Program-made: the position numbers and the translations under genes | Source of the DNA: Lithobates sylvaticus | Lineage: Eukaryota > Chordata > Amphibia > Anura > Ranidae | Length of the DNA stretch: 64,000 nucleotides | Assembly: GCA_028564925.1 (NCBI GenBank) | Contig: CM053033.1 | Span: 80,571,468-80,635,467, forward strand | Reading direction: 5' to 3' | Notes under the pieces: generated by a model | What the model was told of the DNA's origin: nothing | Databases searched by the model: none | Seen by the model: the letters and a program-made list of their open reading frames with translations, nothing else | In this document: positions 35,051 to 47,612 of the stretch, in pieces | How the letters are laid out: each line of letters begins with the position of its first letter | Position numbering within the stretch: position 1 is the first letter of the stretch

Positions 35051-36136
35051 ACGAGCTCGAGGCTCGCTTATACCCTGTCTGCTATTGACTTGCTTAATGT
35101 GAGTACCCAATTCTTCTACTGTATACCTGTTTTTATTGTAATAAATATGCTTTAAACCTTACATACTACACTATGAGGATATTTATCTTATGTGCACATT
35201 GAGGTGAAAACGCCCCCCAAACAACCCCCCCCTACCTGCCCCTGCCTGGATTAAGGAGGAAAATTGAAAGGGATTTACCATTGAGAGAACCAGAAAGACA
35301 TCCCAGAGAGGACGGTCTCCCTTGGACCATAAAGACCCAGATTATATTGCTGTAACCTTACAGCTGTAAGGTAAGGGGCCACCCGCACTTCCTTTAGGAT
35401 TCTACGAGAGAAACATACAGAACACTGCACAGGATCCATATACTTTTCACGATCACTATTGGAAACCCCAGCACTGATAGCCTGCCACCTGTCGGATAGA
35501 AGATTTTATTATCACCCTGCATATATGCCACATATGGACTCTTTATTTGGACTTTTATATTCTGCGATTTATTAATCGCTACTCACTTGTTCTTTCACTC
35601 CAGTTTTCCTTTTTTTCTGATTTAGTTCACACGTTATTCGCTACCATTCGCTTCTTTTGATACGAGACTCTTCTAGTCTCCCTTGCTTCTTTGCACCATA
35701 TATTATCTCATCTTTTATATCACTTTTATGATATATTTCTTTTAGCCGTTTGGATCACCACCTTTTTCACAGCTCCTTGGATGCACTATTTATGCGTTTT
35801 AAGATTTTTATCACGCTCTTTATATATCTCATCATTATTTTATTGGATTAATTATCATTTAGCCACACCATGCGATTTTATGTGATGCAGCTTTTATCAT
35901 ACTAATCTATTACACCAGTGTATGCACGTGTTTTTATTGTATGCCATATTATTTACCTAGAGCTTGTCTCTGGCTGTTTATGTTTATGACCTGATATCTT
36001 CTGTCTTTTAATATTTAGTTTATTTTGCGCGCCACTACTTCCTCTCCTCCATTTCACTTGGGTTCAGACATTTCCTTTAGTGTGCGCAGCATTTTGTTAG
36101 TTAGCTTCGGTGTGCTGGCGCAGGATTACTTTATCC

Positions 36137-36150
36137 CAATAGTCAAGGAC
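36137..36150. repeat. PLE2 target-site duplication, right copy
   Basis: CAATAGTCAAGGAC, an exact 14-bp repeat of 29120-29133. Tc1 sequence resumes directly after it. Confidence 0.92.
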
Positions 36151-36409
36151 AACACAAGTAAACACAAAATGCAATTTGTAAATGAAGGTGTTTATTATTA
36201 AAAGGTGAAAAAAAATCCAAACCATCATGGCCCTGTGTGAAAAAGTGATTGCCCCCCTTGTTAAAACATACTATAACTGTGGTTGTCCACACCTGAGTTC
36301 AATTTCTCTAGCCACACCCAGGCCTGATTATTGCCACACCTGTTCACAATCAAGGCATCACTTAAATAGGAGCTGCTTGACACAGTAAGGTCCACCAGAA
36401 GATCCTTAA

Positions 36410-37441
<1,032 letters not shown>

Positions 37442-37659
37442 GTTTAGGGGGCAATCACACAGGGCCATGATGGTTTGGATTTTTTTTCACCTTTAATAAT
37501 AAACACCTTCATTTACAAATTGCATTTTGTGTTTACTTGTGTTGTCCTTGACTATTGTTTAAATTGGTTTGATGTTCCGAAACACTTAAGTGTGACAAAC
37601 ATGCAAAGGAACAGGAAATGAGGAAGGGGGCAAACACTTTTTCACACCACTGTAGATCT

Positions 37660-37950
37660 GTAAAGCACCCTGTGGAAAACTCAGCACATTGCACTGTGCC
37701 AAGGAAAGCAGCCACAACAGGCACCAGTGCAAAGCAACGTTACAGGCCAGACCTGCATCTTCTATCTGGCAGTGTCTTGGTACAGATCCCCCTCCAAGGC
37801 TCCAAAGAATCCATCACTAGAAGCTGCATTAAGAGCCCCAGTGATTATGATGCAGCCAAGAGATCAACTTGGAAAGAAATCATCCAGAAGTCCCCCAAAG
37901 AAAGTGGTGGGCTTCTCTCAGACAGCATAGGTCTTAGTTGCTAGCAGTGG
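37660..37950 (-). mobile_element. Possible DIRS-type fossil fragment
   Basis: Parts of this stretch (for example AAAGCACCCTG and GTGGGCTTCTCTCAGACA) resemble 58730-58900 in the same order. That region belongs to a DIRS-type fossil (gag-like part). It is short and broken; the assignment is tentative. Confidence 0.3.
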
Positions 37951-38294
37951 GAGAGATTATATAGGGGAATGTGCCTGCAGCCTTCTTGCCAGTGTCTTCA
38001 CCCGAATCGAATGTAGTTGCATATATTTTTCACTTCTAGGCAAGTGTAAAAAAAAAATAAAAAAGAGAATGGTATAGCAAAAATGTATAGTCCAGGCCAT
38101 ACATTATAATTTGAGTAATATTGTCATGGAGTGCCAACCCTCAATATAAACAATGGAAAAGAGAATTTGTAATAGATCTGGGCGTTAAATGGTCTCCTCC
38201 AGACAATGAAATATACATATTTTAAATTAAATATTGATTGAATATGAGAAAAAGACATACAAGTATAAAAAACAGTAGGGGGAATAACACACAC

Positions 38295-38407
<113 letters not shown>

Positions 38408-38414
38408 CAATGGC

Positions 38415-38485
38415 GTACATACACCATGTCAAACAAGTTTTGCAGTCCGTGTATCCGCTTCTTCAGGGCTTGCTTCGTAATCAAC
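38415..38485 (-). ncRNA. Weak hammerhead-like remnant
   Basis: The minus strand reads CCCTGAAGAAGCGG, then GGACTGCAAAACTTGTTTGAC. CTGAAGA fits the core and GCGG/CTGC can form a short stem II, but GAAA has become AAAA. It looks like the decayed terminal repeat of a Penelope-type element. Confidence 0.35.
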
Positions 38486-38636
38486 TCAAAATTTTTCGGA
38501 TTAAGGGGAGAGCAAAAGTAACCCACATCGCAGGCAAAGGATAGAAAATAGATAGGGCTCTATTAAAGAGGAAGTGAACCCTAATGGGTTCACTTCCTCT
38601 TTGTTTCCCTGCAAAGGTAAAACATAATGGATTACT

Positions 38637-38732
38637 AGAGTGAGTGAGTGAGTGAGTGAGTGAGTGAGTGAGAGAGTGAGTGAGTGAGTGAGTGAGTGAG
38701 TGAGTGAGTGAGAGAGTGAGAGAGAGAGTGTG
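38637..38732. repeat. (GAGT)n microsatellite
   Basis: Tandem GAGT units with a few GAGA interruptions, followed by GTGTGTATGTATATAT. The Ser/His/Leu repeat frame on the minus strand is an artefact. Confidence 0.95.
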
Positions 38733-38764
38733 TGTATGTATATATATATTTTTTTTTTTTTACC

Positions 38765-39036
38765 GTGTATGTTTTATAGCAGAAAGTAATTTTTTTTTTA
38801 TTTATAGCGCAAAAAAAAGTAATAAAAAAAAATAAAAACCGCAGAGGTTCAAATACCAACAAAAGAAAGCTTTATTTGTGGGGCGGGAAAAAAAAAAAAA
38901 AAAAAAGGACATCAAATTTTGTCTGGGTACAACATCACATGACCACGCAATTGTCAGTTAAAGTAACGCAGTGCTGTATCGCAAAAAAAATGGCCTGGTC
39001 ATTAAGGGGGTAAAACCTTCCGGGGCTGAAGTGGTT
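38765..39036 (+). repeat. 3' fragment of the TTAA-type frog repeat
   Basis: Contains AAAACCGCAGAGGTTCAAAT, ACCACGCAATTGTCAGTTAA and the terminal GGGGCTGAAGTGGTTAA. The same words end the elements at 43371, 55107 and 60079. The 5' part is missing. Confidence 0.65.
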
Positions 39037-39039
39037 AAA

Positions 39040-40330
39040 GTCACTCAGAATTCTCTTTAAAACTGAAAAATAACCTATAGTTTAAATATATGGTTATTAG
39101 AAGAATGTTTTCTGTATTATAATACAGAAATAATGAATTTTAGCACTTCCGTTCTACAGAACATATTACTACATTGTTTAATAAGCGCTGAATGCACTCT
39201 GCTCCACTCCAACATGTCATGCCAGTGATTGAGTAGACATACATAAATAAAATGTTGGATGATACGATTAAAGCAGATTAAAAACTGGTATTAAAGAAAT
39301 GCTGCAAAACAATTTTTTAGAAAGAAAATTAAATCACCCAATAGCTCACAACACAGACGGTCAATTCTTTCAAAAGGAAAAAGTACCAAAAGCCAAGAGA
39401 TTTATGAATGCCAAACTAGAGACACATAATGAACACCGTTCATAGAGAAATAGCAATTACATTTTAATGAAGTATTCATTCTGAACTTGTCCTTTTCTAC
39501 AACGGTTTTAAAGTAAATGGAAAGTTTTAATTGAACCCATGGCAATTGAAAAATGAGTGATTTTTCAAAACCATCATTTCGTCAGAAAATACACAGTTCT
39601 ATTCTTTTAAAAATTATGTTTTAAGCTTTTGAAAACCAAAGCCCCCTTTCTATCTTCAGCAGACCTACTCAAAGCCAACTATCCACTTCTCTTCAAAAGG
39701 GAAGGTATAAGGTTTTTATTTTATATATTTTCAGTTCAATCTTTTTTTATTGGTTTTAACAATATTTTAAAAAGCTGATACAATGCAAATGGATTGTACA
39801 GAACAGGCTTTCACACAGTAGAGGTGTCTTATACATTACTACTGTATATGCAAGGTAATATGTTGAAGTTTTAATTTATTTTTAATCAGGTAAATATTTT
39901 AAATCTTGCATATAAAAATGTCATAATTACTACTTTCAGCCAGGAGGTGGCAAGCTCTGGGTTTTGAAGATCAAAGACCCCCCTTCGTCCTAGCAGGCAT
40001 AGCAACCTTTGACATATTTTCTAAGAATAAAAATAGAAACTGATATTTGTTTTTTTGTATAAATGTATAAGGACAGCAAATTATAATTCTGTAACATTAA
40101 AAAAAAAAAAATGTTTTTTTACTTTTAAAGACTCTTGATGTAATAAAAAAACTGCAATGGTGTAACAGTTTTTGAAATGACAAAAAACACAATTTACCTC
40201 TGTTCCTTTCTGTGGGGAAAAAAAATCTATTTTAATGCTCAATTTTTACCCACCTCCTTCACTTTATAATAACGACCACCAGTACAGCTCACAGCAGAGG
40301 CTTGGTCCTAAACACTATAGGAATGATATT
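39040..40330. other. No gene seen
   Basis: AT-rich intron sequence with only chance frames and short A/T runs. Confidence 0.4.
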
Positions 40331-40424
40331 GGTGGTTAGGGATGATCCGAACACCCCCCTGTTCGGTTCGCACCAGAACCTGCGAACAGACCTAAAGCTC
40401 GTGTGAACTTTAGAACCCTATTAA

Positions 40425-43371
40425 CCACTTAGCGACCGCCGGCTGTCAAATGACGGCCAGGCGGCGCAGCTCTCGTTCCGGGAGGGCGTCATGACGTCCT
40501 CCCCTTCTTTGCACTGCAGGGAGCGCGCGCGCTCTCGGCGTGTCACTGGGCACCCGATGCGCGTGCCCAGCGGCCGCGATGTCCGCTGGGCACCCGCGAT
40601 TGCCCGGTAACACAGCGGGACCGTGGATCTGTGTGTGTAAACACACAGATCAACGGTCCTGTCAGAGGAGAGGAGCCGATGGTGTTCTCTGTACAGAGAA
40701 ACACCGATCGGTCTCCTCCCCTTGTGAGTCCCCTCCCCCCACAGTAAGAATCACTCTTAGGGAACATAATTAACCCCTCCCCGCCCCTAGTGGTTAACCC
40801 CTTCACTGCCAGTGTCATTTATACATGAATCAATGCATTTAAATAGCATTGATTGCTGTATAAATGACAATGGTCCCAAAAATGTGTCAAAAATGTCCGA
40901 TGTGTCCGCCATAATGTCGCAGTCACAATAAAAATCGCTGATCACCGCCATTACTAGTAAAAAAAAAAAAATATTAATAAAAATGCTATAAAACTATCCC
41001 CTATTTTGTAAACGCTATAACTTTTGCGCAAACTAATCAATGATCGCTAATTGCGATTTTTTTTTTTACCAAAAATATGTAGAAGAATACGTATCGGCCG
41101 AAACTGAGGAAAAAAAATGTTTTTTTATATATTTTTTGGGGATATTTAGTATAGCAAAAAGTAAAAATATTGTTTTTTTTTTTAAATTTATATATCCATA
41201 TCATCAATCATCCATCAATCCAATAAAATCATCAATCCCATATCATCAAATCAAATCCATAATCATCAAATCAAAATCCCAATCCAAATTCCATATAATA
41301 TAAATCATCAATCAATCAAAATATCCATCAAAATAATATATAATATAATATCCCATCATATCATCATCCATAATATCATCATCCAATATCATAACATAAA
41401 ATTCAAATCATTATATCAATTCATATCAATCATCCATATCCCAAAAATATCATATCAATCAATAATCATCACATAATCATAATCAATAATAATCAAATCC
41501 ATCAAAATCATATATCAATCATCCCTAAAATAAATCATCATATATATCAATCAAAAATCCATATCAATCATAAATCATCAAATAAAATATCAAAATCCCA
41601 TATCATATATCATCCAAATATCAATCATATATATATCATATCAATAATCCATATCAATCATCATCCAATCAAATCCAATCATCCATCATCAAAAATAATC
41701 CATAATATCAATAAAATCATCATATATCTATATCAATAATATATCCATATCAATCATCATATAATCATCAATATAATCAATCATAAAATCAAATCATCAA
41801 TCCAATCATCATATAAATAAAAATATTCAAAATCATATCAATCCCATCAAAATATAATCATAAAAATCCAAAATCAAATAAAATCATCATCAATATCAAT
41901 CATATCATCATCAATATCATATCCTATCAATATCATAAAAATCAATATAATCATATATAATCCAATATATCATCATCATATAATATAATTCATATATAAT
42001 AATATCCAAAAATATCAATCCATATCATCATAATAAATAAATCAAAAATCCAAATCCCATATAATATCATATATATCCATCAATAAAAATAATTAAATAA
42101 TCAATATCCATATCCATCATAATAATATATATCATATAATATCCAAATCAATCATCATCCCCATATAATATAATAATATCATATATCATCAATCATAATC
42201 AAAAATCCATCATCATCCATCAAAAATCCAATATCCATCCCATAATATCCATATCAATCCATATCAATCCATAAATCAAATAATCATCCACAATCCAATT
42301 ATATAAATCATCATCAATCCATCATCATCAAATCAATCCAATCTATCAATATCATAATCATAAAATCATCTCAAATATAATCAATATCATCATCAATCAT
42401 ATCAATAATCCCATCAATAAAAATATAAATCTATAATCATATCATCATATCAAATAAAAATCCAATCAATCATATCCATAAATCATCCATAATAATCATA
42501 TATCCATCATCATCATCAAAAAATCAATAAATAAAAATCATAATCAAAATCCCATCAATCAATCATCCATCAAAATCATATATATCAATCATCAAATCCA
42601 CAAATAATCCAATCATAATCAATCAATATCCAATAAAATCAAATAATCATCATCATATCATATATCATCATCCAAATCATCATCCAATATATCATAATCA
42701 AAAATCAAATCCCATCCAATATCATCAATATAAAATCCTAATCAAATCCAATCCATATCAATAAATAATCAAATCATCCATAAATCAATAATCATAAATC
42801 ATATAAATTATATCATCAATAAATATATATATCATCCATCATATATACATTATAAAAATCATTATCATAAATCAATATCCAAATATCAATCATCAATCAT
42901 ATCATATCAATCAAATTAAATCCCAAAATATATCAATATCATATATCAATATCATCATCATATAAATCAATATCATAAAAATCAATCCATCATCATATCA
43001 ATATATCAAAATATATCCATCATAATATCAAATATCATAAATAAATCATAATAATCAATCCTTAATCATCAATAAATATCATCATATCATAATAATCCAT
43101 ATATATCAAAATCAATCATCATCATCCCCATAAATCATATCAATATAAATAAATTTGTCGCTCTTCTTTTGTTTATTGCGCAAAAAATAAAAAACGCAGA
43201 GGTGATCAAATACCACCAAAAGAAAGCTCTATTTGTGGGGAAAAAATGATAACAATTTCATTTGGGTACAGTGTCGTATGACCGCGCAATTGTCATTCAA
43301 AGTGCGTCAGCGCTGAAAGCTGAAAAATGGCTTGGTCAGGAAGGGGGTGAAAATGCACTGTAGTGAGGTGG
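40425..43371 (+). mobile_element. TTAA-flanked non-autonomous DNA element
   Basis: TTAA lies on both sides (40421-40424 and 43372-43375). The ends CCACTTAGCG (left) and GAGGTGG (right) form short inverted repeats. Removing the element joins the two halves of the outer repeat at one TTAA. A TTAA target duplication is typical of piggyBac and of Kolobok-type elements; which applies cannot be told without a transposase. The 2-kb G-free tract (41173-43156) sits inside it. Confidence 0.7.
41173..43156 (+). repeat. G-free 1984-bp degenerate ATC/AAT satellite-like tract
   Basis: Not one G occurs on this strand for 1984 bases, and TT is rare. The sequence is made almost wholly of the words ATC, AATC, CATC, AT, A and C in no fixed period. 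It splits a conserved segment of the host repeat that reads uninterrupted in other copies (compare 54870-54905), and AAATTT lies at both edges (near 41183 and 43151). It could be a satellite expansion, or an unreliable consensus of a long simple repeat. Confidence 0.9.
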
Positions 43372-44599
43372 TTAAAGTCTATGGGACTCGAACGTTCAAA
43401 ATCAAAAGTGCTAATTTTAAAGGTTTATATGCAAGTTATTGTCATAAAAAGTATTTGGGGACCCGGGTCCTGCCCCAGGTGACATGTATCAATGCAACAA
43501 ATTTTTTTTTAAAAACGTCAGTTTTTTCAGGAGCAGTGATTTTAATAATGCTTAATGTGAAACAATAAAAGTGTAATATTCCTTAAAATTTCGTACCTGG
43601 GGGGTGTCTATAGTATGCCTGTAAAGGGGCGCATGTTTCCCGTGCTTAGAACTGTCCCTGCACAAAGTGTCATTTTTGCAGGAAAAAAAATAAGCTATTT
43701 AAAATCACTCGTGGCTAATGAATTGCCAGCTCCCGTAACACAGAACAGTCATTCATTGAAAGTCATTGATAAAAAAAAAAAAAATTAATAAAAAAAATAA
43801 AAAAAAGCGTGGGGGTTCTCCCAAATTCAATTACCAGGCCCTTCAGGTCTGCTATGGATATTAAGGGGGACCCCGGCCAAAAAAAACCCCCAAAAAAAAA
43901 AGCGTGAGGTCCCCCTCAAAATCCATACCAGACCCTTATCAGAGCACGCAACCTGGCAGGCCGCAAGAAAAGAGGGGGGACGAGAGCGCCCCCCCCTCCT
44001 GAACCGTACCAGGCCACATGCCCTCAACATTGGGAGGGTGCTTTGGGGGTCTGTGACCCCTCAAAGCACCATGTCCCCATGTTGATGGGGACAAGGGCCT
44101 CTTCCCCACAACCCTGGCCATTGGTTGTGGGGGTCTGCGGGCGGGGAGCTTATCGGAATTTGGAAGCCCCCTTTAACAAGGGGACCCCCAGATCCCGCCC
44201 CCCCCTGTGTGAAATGGTAAGGGGGTACCCCTACCATTTCACCAAAAAAGTGACAAAAATTTTAAAAATGACAGGAGACGGTCTTTGACAATTCCTTTAT
44301 TAAAATCTTCTTTCATCTTTTTCTTCTGGTCTTCCTTCTTCCTTTCTTCATCCTTCGGTTTCTTCATCTTCTTCGGCCGCTCTTCTTGGGCCGCTCCGCG
44401 CAATGGGAGGCTCCCGCTGTGTGAGGCTTCGCTGCGTCTGACAGCTCTTTTAAAACGGAGGGGGGGGCCACCTGGTGACCCCGCCCCCCTCTGACGCACT
44501 GGGATACCATGGGGACTTCCCTATGGCTTTCCCCATGACGTTAGAGGTGGGCCCCCCCCTCTGACGTCATAGGGAAAGCCCATAGGGAAGTCCCCATGC

Positions 44600-45674
44600 A
44601 AGTTGTCTTGCATGAACTGCATGTTTGAAATCTCCCTAGAGTGGGTCAATGATATTGAGCTTTATTCTGCTGTAGCCAATGACAGGTCGACTTGGCCATG
44701 TGTTTTGGAGCATTGTCATGTTGGAATGTTTAAGTACTTCCCATGCACAGCTTCCTGGCTGATGAATGCAACTGTTCCTCAATGTTTGATAACATACTGC
44801 CAACAATTTTGACCACATTTCCTGTGCCTTTGTAGTTCACACATCCCCAAAACATCTGCAATCCACCTCTGTGTTTCACAGTAGTACCTTGGTGTACCTT
44901 TCAAAGGCCTTTTGTTAACTCCTCTCCAAATGAAGCGGTTATGGTTGTAAAAAAAAAAGCTTACATTTTGGTCTCATTACTCCAAATGACTCGGTGCCAA
45001 AAGGTTTGAGGTCAGTCTGTGCTGTTTGGTGTATTGTAAGCGGGATACTTTGTGGCATTTGCGTAGGAATGGCTTTAGTCTGGCAACTCGACCATGCAGC
45101 CCATCTTTCTTCAAGTGCCTCCTTATTGTGCATCTTGAAACAGCCACACCACATGTTTTCAGAGAGTCCTGTATTTCACATGAAGTTACTTGTGGGTTTT
45201 TCTTTGCATCACAAACAATTTTACTGGCAGTTGTGGCTGAAATTTTAGTTGGTCTACCTGACCGCGGTTTGGTTTCAACAGAACCCCTAAATTGGCTGAT
45301 TGGCATTCTCAATTCCTTGGACATCTTTTTATAGCCCTTTCCTGTTTTATACAGTTAAACTTCATTTTCCCACAGATCTTTTGACAATTCTTTTTCCATG
45401 ACTCGGAATCCAGAAACATCAGTGCAGCACTGGATGAAAGATTGTGTCAACTTGTGTGCATGTTAATCAGGCCAAAATCACCAGGGTATGTACATTTTTA
45501 ATCTGGGTCATTTGGGTAGTTTCTGTTGTGATGATTTAAAAAAGGAGTAAACACAGTTGATTGATAATAAATGGCTTCAGAAAAATACTAACCATGAGTG
45601 AAAGGAAAGTCTGTGTTATTCATATTCTCTGAAATCATAAATTCTGCCAGGGTATGTAAACTTAAGCCCAACTG
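44600..45674 (-). mobile_element. Tc1 element, 3'-truncated, minus strand
   Basis: The right terminus reads inward CAGTTGGGCTTAAGTTTACA, with TA outside (45675-45676). An inner direct-repeat-like copy (CCAGGGTATGTACATTTT) is near 45481. The transposase N-terminal part is at 44977-45324: MSKELRMPISQFRGSVETKP, RSGRPTKIS, and TIRRHLKKDGLHGRVARLKP, a bipartite helix-turn-helix. The catalytic half survives only as decayed DNA down to about 44600 and the left terminus is missing. Fragments of the same family lie at 56385 and 61865. Confidence 0.82.
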
Positions 45675-45686
45675 TATAATATATAC

Positions 45687-45742
<56 letters not shown>

Positions 45743-45784
45743 TATACACACACACACATATACACATACATATACACACACACA
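45675..45784. repeat. (TA)n/(CA)n microsatellite between two Tc1 elements
   Basis: Alternating TA (about 45692-45731) followed by CATA/CACA repeats. It lies exactly between two Tc1 termini, so it likely expanded from the TA target. Confidence 0.9.
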
Positions 45785-47235
45785 CAGGTCCATATATATT
45801 TGGACACAGGCACAATTTTAGTTTTTTTCAGGTATTTACTAAAACATATATTCAAGCTATAGTTATTATAATGGATGTGGGCTGAAAGTGCAATTTAAAT
45901 TTGAGGTTTAATTTGAGTGTATGTACATACAAATCAGAGAAAGGGTTTAGGAATTACAGCTCCTAAGAATATCCACCCCACCCCCCTTTTTTCAAAGGAC
46001 CAATAGTAATTGGACAATTAAATCAAAAGCTGTTTCATGGCCAGGTGTGGGCTACTCCTTTGTTATGTCTTCATCAATTAAGCAGGTAAAAGGTCTGGAG
46101 TTGATTCTAAGTGTGGTATTTGCAATTTGAATCTATTGCTGTGAACCTACATCATGCGTTCAAAAGGAGCTGTCCATGCAAGTTAAACAGGCCATTGCAA
46201 GTTTAAAAAAAAGAAACAAATCCACTGGAGAGATAGCAGCAATATTAGGAGTGGCCAAATCAACAGTTTGGTACATTCTGAGGAAAGAACGCTCTGGTGA
46301 GCTCACCAACATAAAAAGGCCTGGACCTCTACAGAAGACAACAGTAGTGGATGATCGCAGGGCCCTTTCTATCTTATAGAAAACCCCATTCACAACATCC
46401 AGACAAGTGAAGGACACTCTACAGGAGGTGGGCGTATTGTTGTCAAAGTGTATAATCAAGAGAAGACTTCACAAGAGTAAATACAGAGGGTTCACCACAA
46501 GGCGTAAACCCTTCATAGACCTGAAGAATAGAAACGCCAGATTAGACTTTGCCAAAAACATCAAAAAAAGCCAGACCAGTTCTGGAAAAGCATTCTTTAG
46601 ACAGATGACACTAAGAATAATCTGTTCCAGAATGACGGGAAGAAAAAAAAGTGTGGAGAAGGCTTGGAACAGCTCATGATCCAAAAGCACATGTCATCTG
46701 TAAAACATGGTGGAGGCAGTGTGATGGCATGCATGGCTTCCAGTGGCACTGGGTCATTGGTGTTTATTGCTGGTTTGACAGAATACAGAAGCAGCCGGAT
46801 GAATTCTGCCATGTTTAGAGATATACCGTCAGCCCAGATTCAGGCAATTGTAGCAAAGTTGATTGGATGGCACTTCACAGCACAGATGGACAATGACCCA
46901 AAAACACACTGCAAAAGCAAACCAGGAGCCTTTGAAGGAAAAGAAGTTTAATATTCTACAATGGTCGAGTCCACCCCCTGATCTCAACCCAATTGAGCAT
47001 GCATTTCACTTGCTGAAGGCAAAACTAAAGGCAGAAAGACCCACAAAGAACAACTGAAGATAGCTGCAGTCGGAGCCTGGCAAAGCATCAGAAAGGAGGA
47101 AACCCAGTCTTCGGTAATGTCCATGGGTTCCAGACTTCAGGCAGTCATTGCCAGTAAAGGATTCTCAACAAAAATTTTTAAAATGAACATTTTATTTAAG
47201 ATTATATAAATTTTTCCAATTACATTTGACAAGCG
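45785..47235 (+). mobile_element. Tc1 element with decayed transposase
   Basis: The left terminus is CAGGTCCATATATATTTGGA. Inner terminal sequence includes TTTGAGGTTTAATTTGAG and TTTAGGAATTACAGCTC, a Tc1 family with long ends. Transposase from ATG 46154: QAIASLKKRNKSTGEIAAIL and VAKSTVWYILRKERSGELTN (helix-turn-helix). Later, in other frames, come VKHGGGSVMACMASSGTGSL, QMDNDPKHTAKANQ (second Asp) and PPPDLNPIEHAF (Glu). Several stops and frame changes make it inactive. The right terminus is worn. Confidence 0.82.
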
Positions 47236-47328
47236 TATATGGTAAAACCATATTTCTAATACTTACAGGCAAGCCTTATTATAGGCTTACCCGTAGGTAA
47301 AAGTGGTTTGTAAGGGTTTACAACCACT

Positions 47329-47612
47329 AAGCCTGGTACACACCTCAGCTCTCAGCTCTGGTTGGAGCCACTGTACTAACTATGAAGTTAGAATACCGAT
47401 CTTCCTCACTGAGCTGTTGTGTTCTGACCCCCGCCAGAACACTCAATCAATACTCTCTGTCATTGGTGGAGAGCGGTAAAATCTGGAATCGGTCGGCTGC
47501 TGTTTTTCCAGCATGCTCGGCCGGCTTCTGTCAGACAGGGTGCCGTACACCAGTTTTGTTTTTTTTAAGCCGGCCAATGTATCCAGACGTTCGGCCCGTG
47601 TGTACAGGGCTT
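47329..47612 (+). repeat. Short non-autonomous element, family M, copy 3
   Basis: The ends AAGCCTGGTACACAC and GTGTGTACAGGGCTTTA are imperfect inverted repeats. The interior shares GTTGGAGCCACTGTACTAAC and TGTTCTGAC words with the copy at 10746. Confidence 0.55.

Larger units (their letters stand above)
29134..36136 (-). mobile_element. PLE2: palindromic Penelope-like element nested in Tc1
   Basis: A 7.0-kb unit inside one 14-bp target duplication. The long copy is on the minus strand (33975 down to 29134) and carries an N/Q/R-rich frame, reverse transcriptase and GIY-YIG nuclease. The short inverted copy is on the plus strand (33976-36136) and starts within the end of the nuclease gene. The inverted arms are 29134-31237 and 33976-36052. 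Only the short arm has a further 84 bp (36053-36136). Protein motifs differ clearly from PLE1, so this is a second family with the same architecture. Confidence 0.92.
40335..44598. repeat. Composite frog repeat (outer), interrupted by the TTAA element
   Basis: Begins GATCCGAACACCCCCCTGTT and continues after the inner element with AGTCTATGGGACTCGAACGT and GACCCGGGTCCTGCCCC. A GC-rich part follows with the word TTACCAGGCCCTTCAGGTCT (about 43376-44598). I remember these words from one abundant ranid repeat. The frames inside (for example 44239-44499) have no domain. Confidence 0.5.

Noticed and set aside
44239-44499. Lys-rich frame on the minus strand
   Set aside because: Lies within the composite frog repeat and reflects CTT-rich sequence; no domain.
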